Positions 35,064 through 47,324 of a stretch of 64,000 bases of DNA are shown one piece after another. The translations under genes and the position numbers were made by a program. Every line of letters begins with the position of its first letter. Positions within the stretch are counted from its first letter, which is position 1. The notes beneath the pieces were generated by a model. The model saw only the letters and a program-made list of their open reading frames with translations. It was not told the DNA's origin and did not search any database. The stretch lies in contig NC_054872.1 in the NCBI RefSeq assembly GCF_018320785.1, positions 41,404,551-41,468,550 on the forward strand, in the 5' to 3' direction. Origin of the DNA: Cheilinus undulatus. Lineage: Eukaryota; Chordata; Actinopteri; Labriformes; Labridae.

Positions 35064-38000
35064 GTAAACCGCTGGCTTGCAATTTATTCCCCGTCAAAGT
35101 TGTGCTTTTATCCCGCTAACAGTGCTGCATTATCCCCGCCGTGCTTTCCTGAGCGCTTTGTTTTTTGTTCTCTAACTGTTACCTGGTGTTATTTGACAAA
35201 GAAAAGGGAGTGGTGTATGTGTGCTCGCGTGTTTTTTGTACTCCCCCGAGACATCAGCCTCCCACTTTTTCTGCTCCAATGTTGCAAGTTCTCATGTACT
35301 CATCATAAGGCTTTTGCATTAAAACAAAACGTCCTCTGCTGCTTTGTGTTTATTTTTGCTTTTGAGTGAATTTGCACAGAGGCAGAGAGAGAGAGAGAGG
35401 GAGAGAGAGACCCGTTCCCTACTGGGCGAATTATTCTACATCCACGCCATCAATGTCAGCGCACAGACATACACTGGAGCACGGAGAGCACTTGCTTCCT
35501 TTGTCGTCTGAGACGCGCCAGACTGTTCAAAAAGACAACGTGCGGCTGGCGAGGAGAGGAATGTCTCTCGTTTTGAATAGATTTTGCTAGGAAAATCCCC
35601 CCCAAATGCGCACATTTTGGTCCCAGAAGTGGAAGATGTTTTCCTCTTCCCAAATTTATTCAGCTCGTTGTTTATGTTGCGCACTGCCCCAGTGACACAA
35701 TTGGACAAAAGAGCCAGCGTGGTCCACTTTTTTTTCAAATGAGGGAGTTGGAAAGTTCACTTCCAGACATATTAAGGATTCTGCACGTTTTTCTTACAGT
35801 TTGGGGCGATTTATTAAACAAAGAGCTGAAGTTGAATGACAGCAGCTGTCAAACAAAGGTGTGAAAGTCGGGGGAAGAGGGGAGGGGCGCATTAAGACAG
35901 TGTTGCTGTTTGGCACACAGGATGGCCTTAAAGGGTGACTCAGCTAGAAGTTGCACCAGGAGGTGGGAATCCTTTTTTAAAGAGGAGAATATTTTTATTT
36001 TTGCACTTATTTACCATTTAAGATGCTTTTTCACTCTCTCCAAGTTCCATGCTTATGCACAAACAGCTTTGATTAAAGCTGGAAGTTGAAGCCCCAAAGT
36101 AGTTTTCTTCTTTCTTCAGCTGCTGGTGGTGTTAATGTGACCGCCCATTGTTAACTGTTGTGATGAACCCATGGGTGAGAGGGGAAGAGAAAACAAGGAC
36201 AAGGACGGAAGGGCAGTATAGCATCTAAAAAGCTGAATGGGAGTCACGCCTTGGAGCTCAGCACAAGGGGCTCCTCATGAGCCCCACTCCACTGCACACT
36301 CTCAATGCCACATGGTTGTGTGTCAGGAGAGAGGGAGGAATGGGCGGGTGAACAGAGGGAAGTACAAAGACTGCAGGGTGGGCGAGGTAGCAGGAGCAAA
36401 ATTCTGGTACATTTTGCCACAAAAAACAGACAGGTATTGAAAAATGTCAGACAGTTTCAGTGGAGATACCTTCTTTCGCTGGTGCTTCCCCTTTCTGGTA
36501 ATGTGGATTCAGTTTTTGGCTGCTAAACGCCCCTTGTTTCCCATTGCGGCTCCCATTCGTTTACTCTGAAGCTTAAGTTTTGAATTTTAATGGGGTAACC
36601 AAAGACGGCCGGAGGGTTGATCCAGTGAGCACAAGTGCAGCAAAGAGGGCCCTTTTGCCTTGACCGCGAAGAACTGCAGATTTGGGGGGATTTGAGTCGA
36701 GCTGCTTTTGATTCAGGCCCTTCGTTAGCTGGCAATGCGTACACACCCCCTTCTCCTCAGCACCATGCATCACAGTCTGCTTAGTGGATCCGGCAAACAG
36801 AATCCTGTCATGAAGAAAGGGCTGGATATGATTGTTTTTCCCTGTCAAGAGTCACAAGGGTTGATTTCGAGGATGCTCTTGTACCTTCCTGTTCAGCTCC
36901 CCAGGCTTTGTTTTGGATCGCAGCACCTCTTCCGCCACATTTTTAACAGCTGAGGAAAAAATTGTCTCTGGTGACCTTAATTTCTGGTCGTGATTAATTA
37001 ATCTGTGTCTATTTTGTTAACAGACAGTTCTTTCATTGAGACATAAATTTGGAATAATTGAAAGGTGCAATGTAGTCCCAAAAGAGGAAGTTTGCAATCG
37101 CTCTATGATCCCTGTGGCATGGACAGGTCTATTAGACTAATACCAGGCGATGGCCACAATGGGCAAGCTCAGATTTTAGGTGTGAGCATTCTAAAGCTTC
37201 AGTACCACGTTCCCCTCGGTCCCAGAGAAGTAAGTGTTCCTGAGTAAATTGGGCCTATTTGGGGGCATTAGAGTGACATTCGCTCTCAACTTAAGAGTGT
37301 CGTTTTGAGCTTTTGATACCTGCTGCTCTGATTTTTGGATAACTAATGCAGTGATGTGATGTTTGATTTGAAGCAACATGAGTGTAGTAAGATGAGCTCA
37401 GAGTTGCTCACTAGATAGATGCCTGATGATTCTTGCTTGACCGGCCTCTTTAAGATGTGGCCGAGATGAGAAAGGCATATTAAAATCAATAAATGTGGAA
37501 GTCTTAATGGGGAAGCTGCCTGAGTTTCTGAATGAAAACTGACCCGAGGAATGCCTGATGCTTCAAGGAGGGTTTTATAAACAGCTTTGCTCTGTCCTTT
37601 CTTGTAATGTTCTTTTTGACCTCAAATCTACCTGAAAGCACCCAGAAGTACTAGCTGATACAGAGGATGTCCTGTTCTGTCATGAAATAACATTAACTTG
37701 TTCTCTTTCACATTGCCTTTCTAGGTTAAAACACTAAATAGACTAACTGGTACAAACTGATCATAACCACGACAAATGCAGAGCCATAAATGGCACAAAA
37801 ATGAAGCACATGTGGGCTGACTGTATAGTCTCGTAAGTTCAAGGAGAGGTCAGACAGTGATTGCTCACCAGCATCGAGCAAATGTAACGCATCTGCTGTG
37901 GCTCATAAAGCCCAAAAAACAGACAAGTCTACCCCTGCCAAGACCTCTGCATCATAGTTGTATCCTTAAGTGAGATAAGTGTGCCTGATTTAGAGCTAAT

Positions 38001-38246
38001 AAATAGGTTACTGAATAAGTAAGCTAATGCTGAGGTGCTGGACACCTCATAAATCACTGCAATTACTTTGTATCCTTTGCTAGGGAAACATGCTGCATAA
38101 ATCTGAATTTACACTGAACAAAGGAGAGTCGAGGATCCTGTTTGCTCAGGATGATGACACTTGTAGATGTTCCACTCGATTTGTGATTCACAAGATTCTA
38201 CTGATCATGTTTACTTATTTTGAAATGTTTGTTGGTGTCTCTGCAG
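35064..38246 (+). other. mex3a: mex3a intron 1 (3,183 bp)
   Basis: GT at 35064 and CTGCAG at 38241–38246 bound the single coding intron. It includes a GA-rich microsatellite at 35384–35410 and, from 35430 to about 36960, relatively GC-rich non-repetitive sequence that may be regulatory. No other exon is apparent. Confidence 0.85.
35384..35410. repeat. GA microsatellite
   Basis: (GA)n run with few interruptions, within the mex3a intron. Confidence 0.85.
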
Positions 38247-39403
38247 GATGCAAGATCAAAGCCCTGCGGGCTAAGACCAACACCTACATCAAAACCCCTG
38301 TCAGAGGAGAGGAGCCGGTGTTCTTAATCACTGGCCGGAAGGAGGATGTTGCACTGGCCCGGCGTGAAATCATCTCTGCTGCAGAGCACTTCTCCATGCT
38401 CAGAGCATCCCGCAACAAGCTAGGAGTGTCCTTTAGTGGCTCCCCGCCCACGCCTTTGCCTGGTCAGACTACCATTCAGGTGAGAGTGCCATACCGTGTC
38501 GTGGGGCTCGTCGTGGGGCCCAAAGGCTCAACCATCAAACGCATCCAGCAGCAAACCTGTACTTACATCGTCACCCCTAGTCGAGACCGCGACCCCGTCT
38601 TCGAGATCACAGGGTCACCAAGCAACGCAGAGAGGGCCCGCGAGGAGATAGAAGCACACATCGCCTTCCGAACAGGAGGCCTGCACGACCACAATAATGA
38701 AAACGACTGTCTGGGGCCAAATGGTGGAAGCAGCCCAGCGGGCAGCAGCGGTGGTTTGGAGAGCCGACTACAGCAGGTGTGGGGGCTGCAGGGGGGCCAG
38801 CGCAAGCCCCTCACTAGCAGCTACCGCCAGAACTTCTCAGATACCATGGTTGGAGGGGGAGGGGGAGGAGGAGGTGAGGGAGGGGGCATCTATACCAAGA
38901 GCAACTTCTCCAGCAGCTCTGGAGAGAAGCCTTGCTCTTATTTTGGATCAGATGGTACCCAGAGCTGGGGCGACCCCGACTACCCCAAACAGGTGGCCTT
39001 CTATGCCCAGCAGCGCTCTAAGAGCTTTGGAGGCCTCCCTCTGCCCCTGACCAGACTCTCCCCTGGCTTACCTGAGCCCTGTGGAGGCGGAGGAACCAAC
39101 AACTCTTCAGTCACCAGCATTGTGCCCGTATCCGGTTCACCTCATGCCCAGGCTCGCCGCGCCCACAGTGAGCCCACCTCAGCCGGTGAGGGTTTCCCAG
39201 GCCGTCTGCCAGTGCCGGACTCACCGCCGGCCACTGTGCGGGACTGCATGACCTGCTTTGAAAGCAAAGTGACGGCTGCCTTGGTGCCCTGTGGCCATAA
39301 CCTCTTCTGCATGGAGTGTGCCATCCGAATCTGTGAGCTCAACCACCCGGAGTGCCCAGTGTGCCACACCCAGGTCACACAGGCCATCCGAATATTCTCT
39401 TAA
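38247..39403 (+). CDS. mex3a: Mex-3 RNA-binding protein A, exon 2 (KH domains and RING)
   Basis: This exon completes Mex3A at 525 residues, close to the human protein's length. KH1 (about 126–190) contains [22 protein letters not shown]2 (about 214–283) contains [20 protein letters not shown], with its GPKG loop at 231–234. A low-complexity linker holds a glycine run encoded by a G-rich tract at 38851–38888. The C-terminal RING (474–513) has the full C3HC4 set: Cys474, Cys477, Cys489, His491, Cys495, Cys498, Cys510 and Cys513. It is followed by the invariant ending QAIRIFS. The open frame extends upstream into the intron to 38090, but the CTGCAG acceptor and the seamless joining of GRQ-G-CKIK fix the start at 38247. 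MEX3B/C/D are excluded mainly by the exon 1 start and the lmna synteny. Confidence 0.96.
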
Positions 39404-39591
39404 GGAACCACATCAGTTTTTATCATTAGTTTTGTCAGTGTTTGTTCAATAATTATTTCCTGTTATTCTGATTATTATTATTATAATACACATTTTGTTT
39501 TTTCAGAAAATTTAAAACAATCAAGCAGATATTTTAGAAGGCACTGCTTGCTTTACTAAAAAGTATAAGAAATATTTTTAAGTTTTTCTTT

Positions 39592-39616
39592 TATATATAT
39601 ATATGCATATATATTT
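39592..39616. repeat. TA-rich simple repeat
   Basis: (TA)n with one GC interruption in the proximal mex3a 3'UTR. Confidence 0.8.
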
Positions 39617-42600
39617 TATAAAAGTTTTGTTTATAAGAGAAGTATAGTAACTTGCATTTTCAGTTTTTTGGACTGCTGCTGTTTTTCATTCATGAATCAC
39701 AGTGTAGGCAGAGGTAGACAGTAATGTGAACATTTTATTATTCAAATTTTTATTTTACCATGAAGTGGGTTTATATGGAAGGAAAGAAGATGATTGTTGA
39801 GGTACCCAATCTGCACCTGACTGACCGAGAAAGTCAATGTTGTTCTTAGAAGAAAAAATAACCTAGAATTTTCATTGCACCTTACAATCATCTATGATCT
39901 AAAAGAGGATTTCAATCAAACCTAGAAATTTTGGAGCCGATGTGAAGGTGAATTCAGCCTTTTCAGATTTACTGTGATTGTGGTTTTGATATAATTGGTC
40001 TAAAAGAGATATTTTATCAAGATTAAAATGTGAATAGATTGGTTGTAGCCCTGAAACACTGACAAAGAGTAAAGCATGGCCCCTTTTTCTGTCTTATACC
40101 TTCAAGTCTTATGAGAGAGATAATCCTAAAAAGGGATAGGACATGTCATCAATTATTTGAGGTGATTAGTTACATTTGATTGGCATCATTGTTCAGAGAT
40201 AGGCTAAAGTTGTGTTGAGTAAAATCTTTTATCCAGTAGCCATTGATTACACTTTGGTCACTGCAGTTTGTTGAAAAGATTTAGTAATGCTTGCTCCTCG
40301 TGGCACTTGAAAAGCATGTGGTTCCTCGGTTGGCTTAAAGCACTGATTTAATTTGTGAGGCCGAAAGCCTTGGAATTCTTCCAGTTGGCTAGTTCTTGAT
40401 ATCCGTCTCCCCAATGGACTTGTTTCAAAGCCACCTTAGCCGCGCTTTATTGTCTCATGTGGTCATTTGGCCACATTCTCTGAACGATATAGGACAAAGA
40501 AAGAGCTCCAGTCAACAGGCATTTCTCTGAGGTGTGCACTGTAAATAAAGAGGAGAATTAGTAAGTGGACAGAAGCCGAGTAAAACTGTAAATTGTTTCC
40601 TGAATCAGCAGCCGACTTCGGCCAAAATAGTTGACACTGTAAAATACAGAGTCCCAAACCAGTAATCTGTACTCCCCAATACTAACGGCATTATGTGTGA
40701 GCTCCGAGGGGCCAGCTGTCTCCCCTGTAATTAGCAAATCTGTACAGGAGCAGGTGTTTCATGGCACACTGTGGCTGTGACCCCAAGTTGGAGCTCTGGC
40801 CTAGCCCCCTTTCTTTCTCTCTTTTCTTTGGCTTTTATGTCTCCCCCTGCTTACTGTTCGATCGTTTGGTTTCGAAGGCCTCTCTGAGTGGGGCGTATTG
40901 TCTCGGCCTGGTAGTGGCGTGGGCTGCAGAGTGCTCGGACACGGCCTGGATCTCCTCATTCATAATTAGGCAAATGGGTTGGTCCAGGTGCGGACCGTGT
41001 GGGGACTGTATGAGGAGTAAGACAGGGTCCCGCAGCGAGCCCCTTTCAGCCCCACCCCACTGTTACAAGCACAGAGGGTGCTGGATGGACTGGATGCAGC
41101 TGGGCGTTCAGGACCCCCTCCTTCCAGTCCCTCTTGCCCCTTCCTCCCCCTGTTTTCCTCTCCTTTTCTGCTGCTCTGAGCTATCCCTACTGGGGAATGG
41201 GGGCCTCTTTTGTCCTAAAACACACACTCACACAAAATTTGAAAGACAGTGGTGAATTTGGCAGTGCCTGTGAAATAAGGGGAGGCTTAGGAACAAAATA
41301 AATTATCTACAGTTATCAGGAGGGGAACCAGCTACCTATTCTCAATGTTAGTACCACGAAATTTGCTGCACGCACTTTGGAAACAATAAAAAATGTACAT
41401 GTTCACCTACAAAACAAAGATTGCGTGATCACATCGCACAGGGTGCAGCATTATCCACCCCCACCCCCTCCACCTCCCAAACGCACCGCCCTGAAATCTG
41501 GAAGGGGTCGTTTTTGTGCAACAGTGCCAATGCAGATCGCTACTGTATGGGACATCCTGCAGCTGCCTTTTCACTATGGACACCAGGGCTTCAGCCAATG
41601 GCAGCCCCCCTCTGGCTTTGAGCTTGGAGAATGAAATCAGACAATTGTAATTGACAGGAAAGCAGAGGAAACGCCCCATTTAACCAGCACTCATGCTGAA
41701 TCAAATTACACACCCTCTGCGTCTGCCTTAGCCCCAGCCTGGGGATTTCAGAGGGCTAGAGGAGAGCGGATGGGGGTAGGGATTAAAGCTGTTGAATGAT
41801 AGGGGGGGATTCATTTTGGCTGTAAGAAGAGAGAAGTAGGCTCAAAAAAAGCAAAGGAAAAAAACCTTGCAGATCTTGCATTTTTATTGGTCATTCAAGT
41901 CTTGCTGCAAGCTTTGAGTAGTTGTCACATGAGGGCTAGTGTCGGTGATTCAGCAGGCCTCTCTTTTGTTGTACTGGAGAACAATTCAACTCGGCTTCTG
42001 TCTCAAAAAGGAATTAACAATTACAAATTGTGTCTCCTTGCACACAAAGGGCCATTCTTTAAAAAAAAATACACACACACATAAAGCAGACCACTCACAC
42101 TACATGTGGACTGCAGGGAAAGCACCGTACTTGCAAAAGTACCCTGAGATCTATCAAATGTAGGAATAAAGAATAGTTATGGTTTATGGATGGAAAATTG
42201 CACAGTGGTTTGGCTTAAGCTTTCTACGTCAAATTCAAGGCAGTATGACACTGTTCTTTGAACTTAGTATTTTTGTTATTTTGTTTTCTGCCTTAATATT
42301 TTTTATTCAAATATTGCCATTACTTTGGCATACAAGGTAGCAACTTTGGCCTTTGATAGTATCGCCCCTTAGGAAAACTTTTTAAAGTACTTATTTTTGG
42401 AAAAAAAGAATGTGAATCAAACTTCTTGGGTGGGGATTAGAGGGATTCTGAAAATTAGGCTCTTAAAACACTTTACTTAACATAAAGTAGAGCACCTTAT
42501 TAAAAAACATGCGCAATTGATTAAAACCAAACCGACCACTGATGGTGAATACATTTCATAGGATTTGAAAGAAATGCACATAAGGATTCCCTATCATTTT

Positions 42601-45208
42601 TTGTATTATGGTGGTTCTTGTTCTTCTTAATACTAAAGTAGTACTAGTGGTAATTTGGGAGACCTCTCGTCCATTTAGTCAATGCTGATGACTTGGTGGA
42701 GGTTTGCACTGGTTTAATGAAGAGAGGGCTTTTTGGAGATTCTCCCAGTTTAGACGCTGTATAAGTTAATGAGTATTGTACTTTATGGGAAAGCACTCTG
42801 AGCATCTATGTAAATACAGTATGTGTAACCGTTATGAACATCCAGACAAAGGCCCCGCTTCAAGTGAGGTTTTGATTATTTTTAAAGGCTGAAGGTGTCA
42901 TTGTTAATGTTTTAGCAAATGGAATTCAAAATGTTTGAGTTTTTAGGGAGAGTAAATCTTTTATATATGCGCCCCATCATCTTTCTGACTATAATAGTAT
43001 ATTAGATAGATCCATACATTTAAGAAATATTATTTAAACTGATTAACTTAGTACTTCATCCAAATAGAGATAATAAATTAACCAGACACTACTATAAACT
43101 GTAATAATGAATATCCTTTATGAAGCAGCTCATGTATAAATCCAAGCTCAAATAAAAACTCGAAGAAATAGTATGTGTAATAACCTAGCCCTAACGAATA
43201 AATCCGTTTCTATGTATATTAGGATGAAAAGCAATAAAAGGACTATACTGGGATAATAAACAGAGGTGGTCTGCTTAGTCAGTTCTTTAAATAATATTCT
43301 ATACAGAAATTGACCTTGACTATTAGGATGCTGTTGCATATCCATCTTACATCTGCAAAAACATCATTATGGATTCATGCCAGTGTAGAAACAGAGATAT
43401 AATTAATTAGTAACAGTTTCAGGATAAGTAATTGTTCTTGTTGTGTTCATCAGGTTCATTTAGTGAATTGATAGCTTACTTTTTTTATGTTAAAACTCAA
43501 TCAGATGACAGGGTGGGTCAAGACAAGCATTAGGATTCCTTTTCCTGGGTAGCACTGAAAAGATGAAACTGCAATTTTGAAAAACTGAGGAATATTTCAC
43601 TGCGCTGTAAAAGTGATCCTTCCAATGTAAACAAACAAACGAGAGCTGGGTGCTAGCACGAGGGTCTTCTCTCTTTGTTAAAAAGCAGGATAGGATGACT
43701 TTACTTATGACAGACTGATGTCTTGAAGGTCAGAAACGTACACAGCAGGGAGACTTAGGGGGGTAGGGCAACATGATATGATGTACTGTACCAGCTACAC
43801 TCTGACTGCAGTCATGTAGTGACTATTATTCTTCATTAAATTACACCCAGGGGCAGGTGTGTTACTTATAGCATATCTTAAGGTGCTTTCTGTTTACATA
43901 TTAATATTTCTCATTTCATGGCTCTATTTGCACCTACTTTTTCATCTGTAGTGTTTTTGAAAGACAAAAGGTCAGACATAGCCAAAGAACAAAACACAAG
44001 GAGAGGACATGGGCTAAAATCCCACACAAGTTAACTTATTTTAGCATCAGAATCCGCTTGGTTTAGAGTTTATTAAATCAGGATTATTAAGGAGTAATCT
44101 TGTAGCTAGATTTACTGTTTACCCAGAAGTTTTGGAGGCCACTTAGTTGATATCTGTGAAATGAAGGCATATCATGTTTCAGTGTTGTAAGATTAGTTTA
44201 ATACTAAGGGGCGCCGGTAACAGACTTACTTCTCCCCAAAGAGATCAGCCTAAAGCACATCCTGGCACTTCCACAGTCCTTTGAGTGATTTTCTATTGTC
44301 GTGGTGTGGTTGTTTGGGAGAAAAATAGTCCAGGGAGGGTCCTAATCTCTCTGAAAACTTGACTAATGTTAAGGAGGAGATTAAAAGGGACTGTCCAAGT
44401 AATTTGATTAGAAGAAAGACCGCAAAGAAACTGTTCACAATGACATGCCAGTGAAAATCCAAGCCGAATTCCTAATTTTTCAGAGCCTCAGTAAACTGTG
44501 AGGGCTTCCTTTAGATGTACACAAGGTCAGTGTCATAGTGAACAAAACAACACTGTGGTTTTGGTTGATATCATTTAGAGAGCCATTAACTGTATCCTTA
44601 AGTTTAACTGCATGTAAGTAAAGTATAGTACAGTAGGTAAGATTTATCAGAAAAAAAGTTAAGATCGCATAAAGAATTCATCAGCCTGATACCTAAAGTG
44701 TATACAAAGCTTTAAGACCTTAAGTGAACATCGGTCGAAATCATATATTTACCGTGTAGTTTAACTAATCGATACATAAAGTTTAATTATGATTCTTAAG
44801 AATATGCTAAAGTGTAAGTTTCATTTGTCCAGCTCACCCAGTATGAGATACTTTTTGGTGCAACAAAGGGGTGGGGGTGACTCACAGTGACATTTGATGC
44901 ATTAAGTTCTTGTTAGTATTATTTACAATATTGTATTAAGCTTACTATTATAGTAATGGTAGAAACTGTTGATGTTTTTCTTCTCTTGATATGAAAAGGT
45001 CTTTATGCATTTATGTAGAATCCCTTTTTTTAAGGAGTGATAGGAAATCCTTATTTTCAATGGATGCACTTAAGCAATTGTACCAACCTGTCTAAATCAC
45101 ACATTGAGCAAGTAATGCATTTGAATGTAAAAAAAAAAAGACCACTCAACTCGATGCACTCCTTATGCTTATTGTTTTGTCAATTTATAAGTGAGCTTTA
45201 AGTTTATG

Positions 45209-45226
45209 TTTTTTTTTTTTTTTTTT
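45209..45226. repeat. Poly-T run
   Basis: About 18 T residues within the long mex3a 3'UTR region. Confidence 0.8.
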
Positions 45227-47035
45227 AGAAAGAATTTGCGACAGGTTTTCAACGTAGACTATATTTGAGTTCTTCCACATACATTTATAGAAAGTAACTT
45301 AAAATGAATAAAAAAAACATATTACAATTTCTCAAATCTATTTTGCTAACATGGGTTATTATTTCATAGAAAGCAGAGGAAAAAAAAAAGTCAGTATCTG
45401 GATGTTATTTATGAAAAGTAAAAAAAATGAAGCAACATATTTATGAGTAACCTCAAGACATTTTGTTTTTTAATTAAAATTACAAGAAGTTAATATATTT
45501 CTAAACACAGGGAAGTCAGTTTCTACTAATAAGTAAAATGAGAAAAGAAGTTTAGAAGTTTTATTTATAAAAGTTGTGGGTGCGGGTCTTTTCCAGGTGC
45601 TTCATGGTGAATGAAGTAAGTGGAACGAGAGCTCCCCACAGCTTAAATTTTAACTTCAGACGTGCACCACTACAACATCGGTGCAGTCACATTGAAATAA
45701 TTACAGAAAATAATATAATATTTTTTAGAATTTGGAGATATTTTAGTCACAGAGCATCAATTTTGTGCCTCAATTATATATTTTTCCTGCATCAGCATTC
45801 TTTGTGTAGTGCTGCTTGCCGTTACCCCTTTCCCCCCTTCGACTAACCCCATGTTACTGACTGAACCACATTACTCATTTCCTCTGTAATCTAAACTCAC
45901 TTTTACTTATCAATCCTATAAAACATGTTACGACTGCAATGCTTGGAATGAATGAGGCAGCTGTGGCCCTTCTGCCAATAGGGCCACACATAGCTTGTAC
46001 ACACTTTCATTCATACATTTTCTACATCTACTACTCAGTTTGTGATCACTAGCAACAGAGCATAATCAGCCTAAAGGCGGCCTTTATGAGAGACTTTACC
46101 TAATGTGTTAATGAGGTGAAGCGAGCAAATTAAGCGGAGACATCTCAGAGAGGACAACAGCGCACTGTGTAGTAGATCTATGTAACTAGATGCACACATA
46201 TACACACACAACAGATTCATTACCGTACTAGTTTGCATGTATGTTGTATGGTCACTTAGACAGGAGGAACAGGGCAGGTTGAGTGTTATCCTTTAACGCC
46301 GGAGAACCTGGGCTGTTTCTCCTCTGTAGATTTTCATAGTTGGAGTCTCTTTGGAAAGTGTAAAAGTTGACATGAGTTTGGAGCCAGGCAAAGAGACCAT
46401 TTCAGTCCCCACATCAAAGTCTGATTTTGTATTTTCAGTTACCTGTGAGTGATGAAAGACTGTTTGCACCTCATATGAATTAACTTGAAGTTCTTAGTTT
46501 GTGTAAGAATAGATACAGTTCAGAAAACTTGACATAAACACAACAATAGCACACTTTCTGCTGCATGTAAAAGATGGGGACTGAAGTGGCGTTAGCTGGT
46601 GAAACTCGCAGCCATTTCCAAAGAGGCCAAAACAGTCTGACAGTTTGTCTTTGGTAGCGTTTCCAATATTTCCAGCACAGTAGAGGTGTTTCATACCGGT
46701 CTAATAGTGGTTGTAGTGCATTAGTTTTTGGGCCAGCATCACCTGGCAATAGTTTCTGGTTTCTCTGTGAACAGTGAAAGAGGGTTGCCTTCGTGGCCCT
46801 CTGTGGCTGACCGTCAACTTTGATGGATGGAAAAAAAACGAAGTCTTTGAACTCTGTTACAGTATGCCGTGCCCTTACAAGGCATGTGATATTGCAGGTT
46901 TATTTGTTATAGCAAATGTTTTTTTGTGAATTACATTTTTTGGAGACATTTTTATTATTATTATTGTATCTGCGCCATGTTAGTTCTGGTTCTTTGTTAT
47001 TTTTCCAAGATTCAAGATGTATTGTAAATGTTTCT

Positions 47036-47041
47036 AATAAA
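47036..47041 (+). terminator. mex3a: Candidate distal poly(A) signal of mex3a
   Basis: AATAAA on the plus strand. It is the last such signal before the convergent Rab gene's own signal at 47340–47345 on the other strand. Confidence 0.45.
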
Positions 47042-47324
47042 ACAAAAATGAAATGATCTTCAATTGAAACTAATTGCATTTTTTTCCACTTTAAGGGAAA
47101 CTTTACTACATCTAATTGATCCTTTGATAACATGCTGAGTGTATTTTATTCCCAATAATGGGAGCTATTGCTCAACAGTACATACCTTGTTATTAAATTA
47201 AAGTTGAGTAGCAGATTTAATTATATATTCTAAGATAACCCAAACACTTCAAGTAGTAGAAATTCTTGCTTCTTGCTGCCTGCAATATTAAAAAGCATCT
47301 TAAGAAGACATGAGAAGAGGCAGG

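Larger units (their letters stand above)
39404..47060 (+). other. mex3a: mex3a 3'UTR (long form inferred)
   Basis: No gene or transposon was recognised across this stretch, in contrast to the repeat-rich DNA elsewhere. That fits a long constrained 3'UTR, known for MEX3 genes. Candidate poly(A) signals AATAAA lie at about 40543, 41296, 41384, 43234, 45307 and 47036–47041. The last is followed by a gene-free gap before the opposite-strand Rab gene's 3' end. Pumilio-type sites TGTAAATA occur at 40540–40547 and 42809–42816. Only the proximal part is certain to be UTR; the distal end is an inference. Confidence 0.5.

Noticed and set aside
34192-35097. Long minus-strand frames (up to 160 aa) across mex3a exon 1 and 5'UTR
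   Set aside because: They are antisense shadows of a GC-rich CpG island; composition is low complexity and no protein family is recognised.
38090-38246. Upstream extension of the mex3a exon 2 frame (52 codons)
   Set aside because: A clear CTGCAG acceptor at 38246 and the exact KH1 join with exon 1 show that this part is intron.
38563-39387. Minus-strand and alternate-frame ORFs over mex3a exon 2
   Set aside because: Shadows of the conserved KH/RING coding frame.
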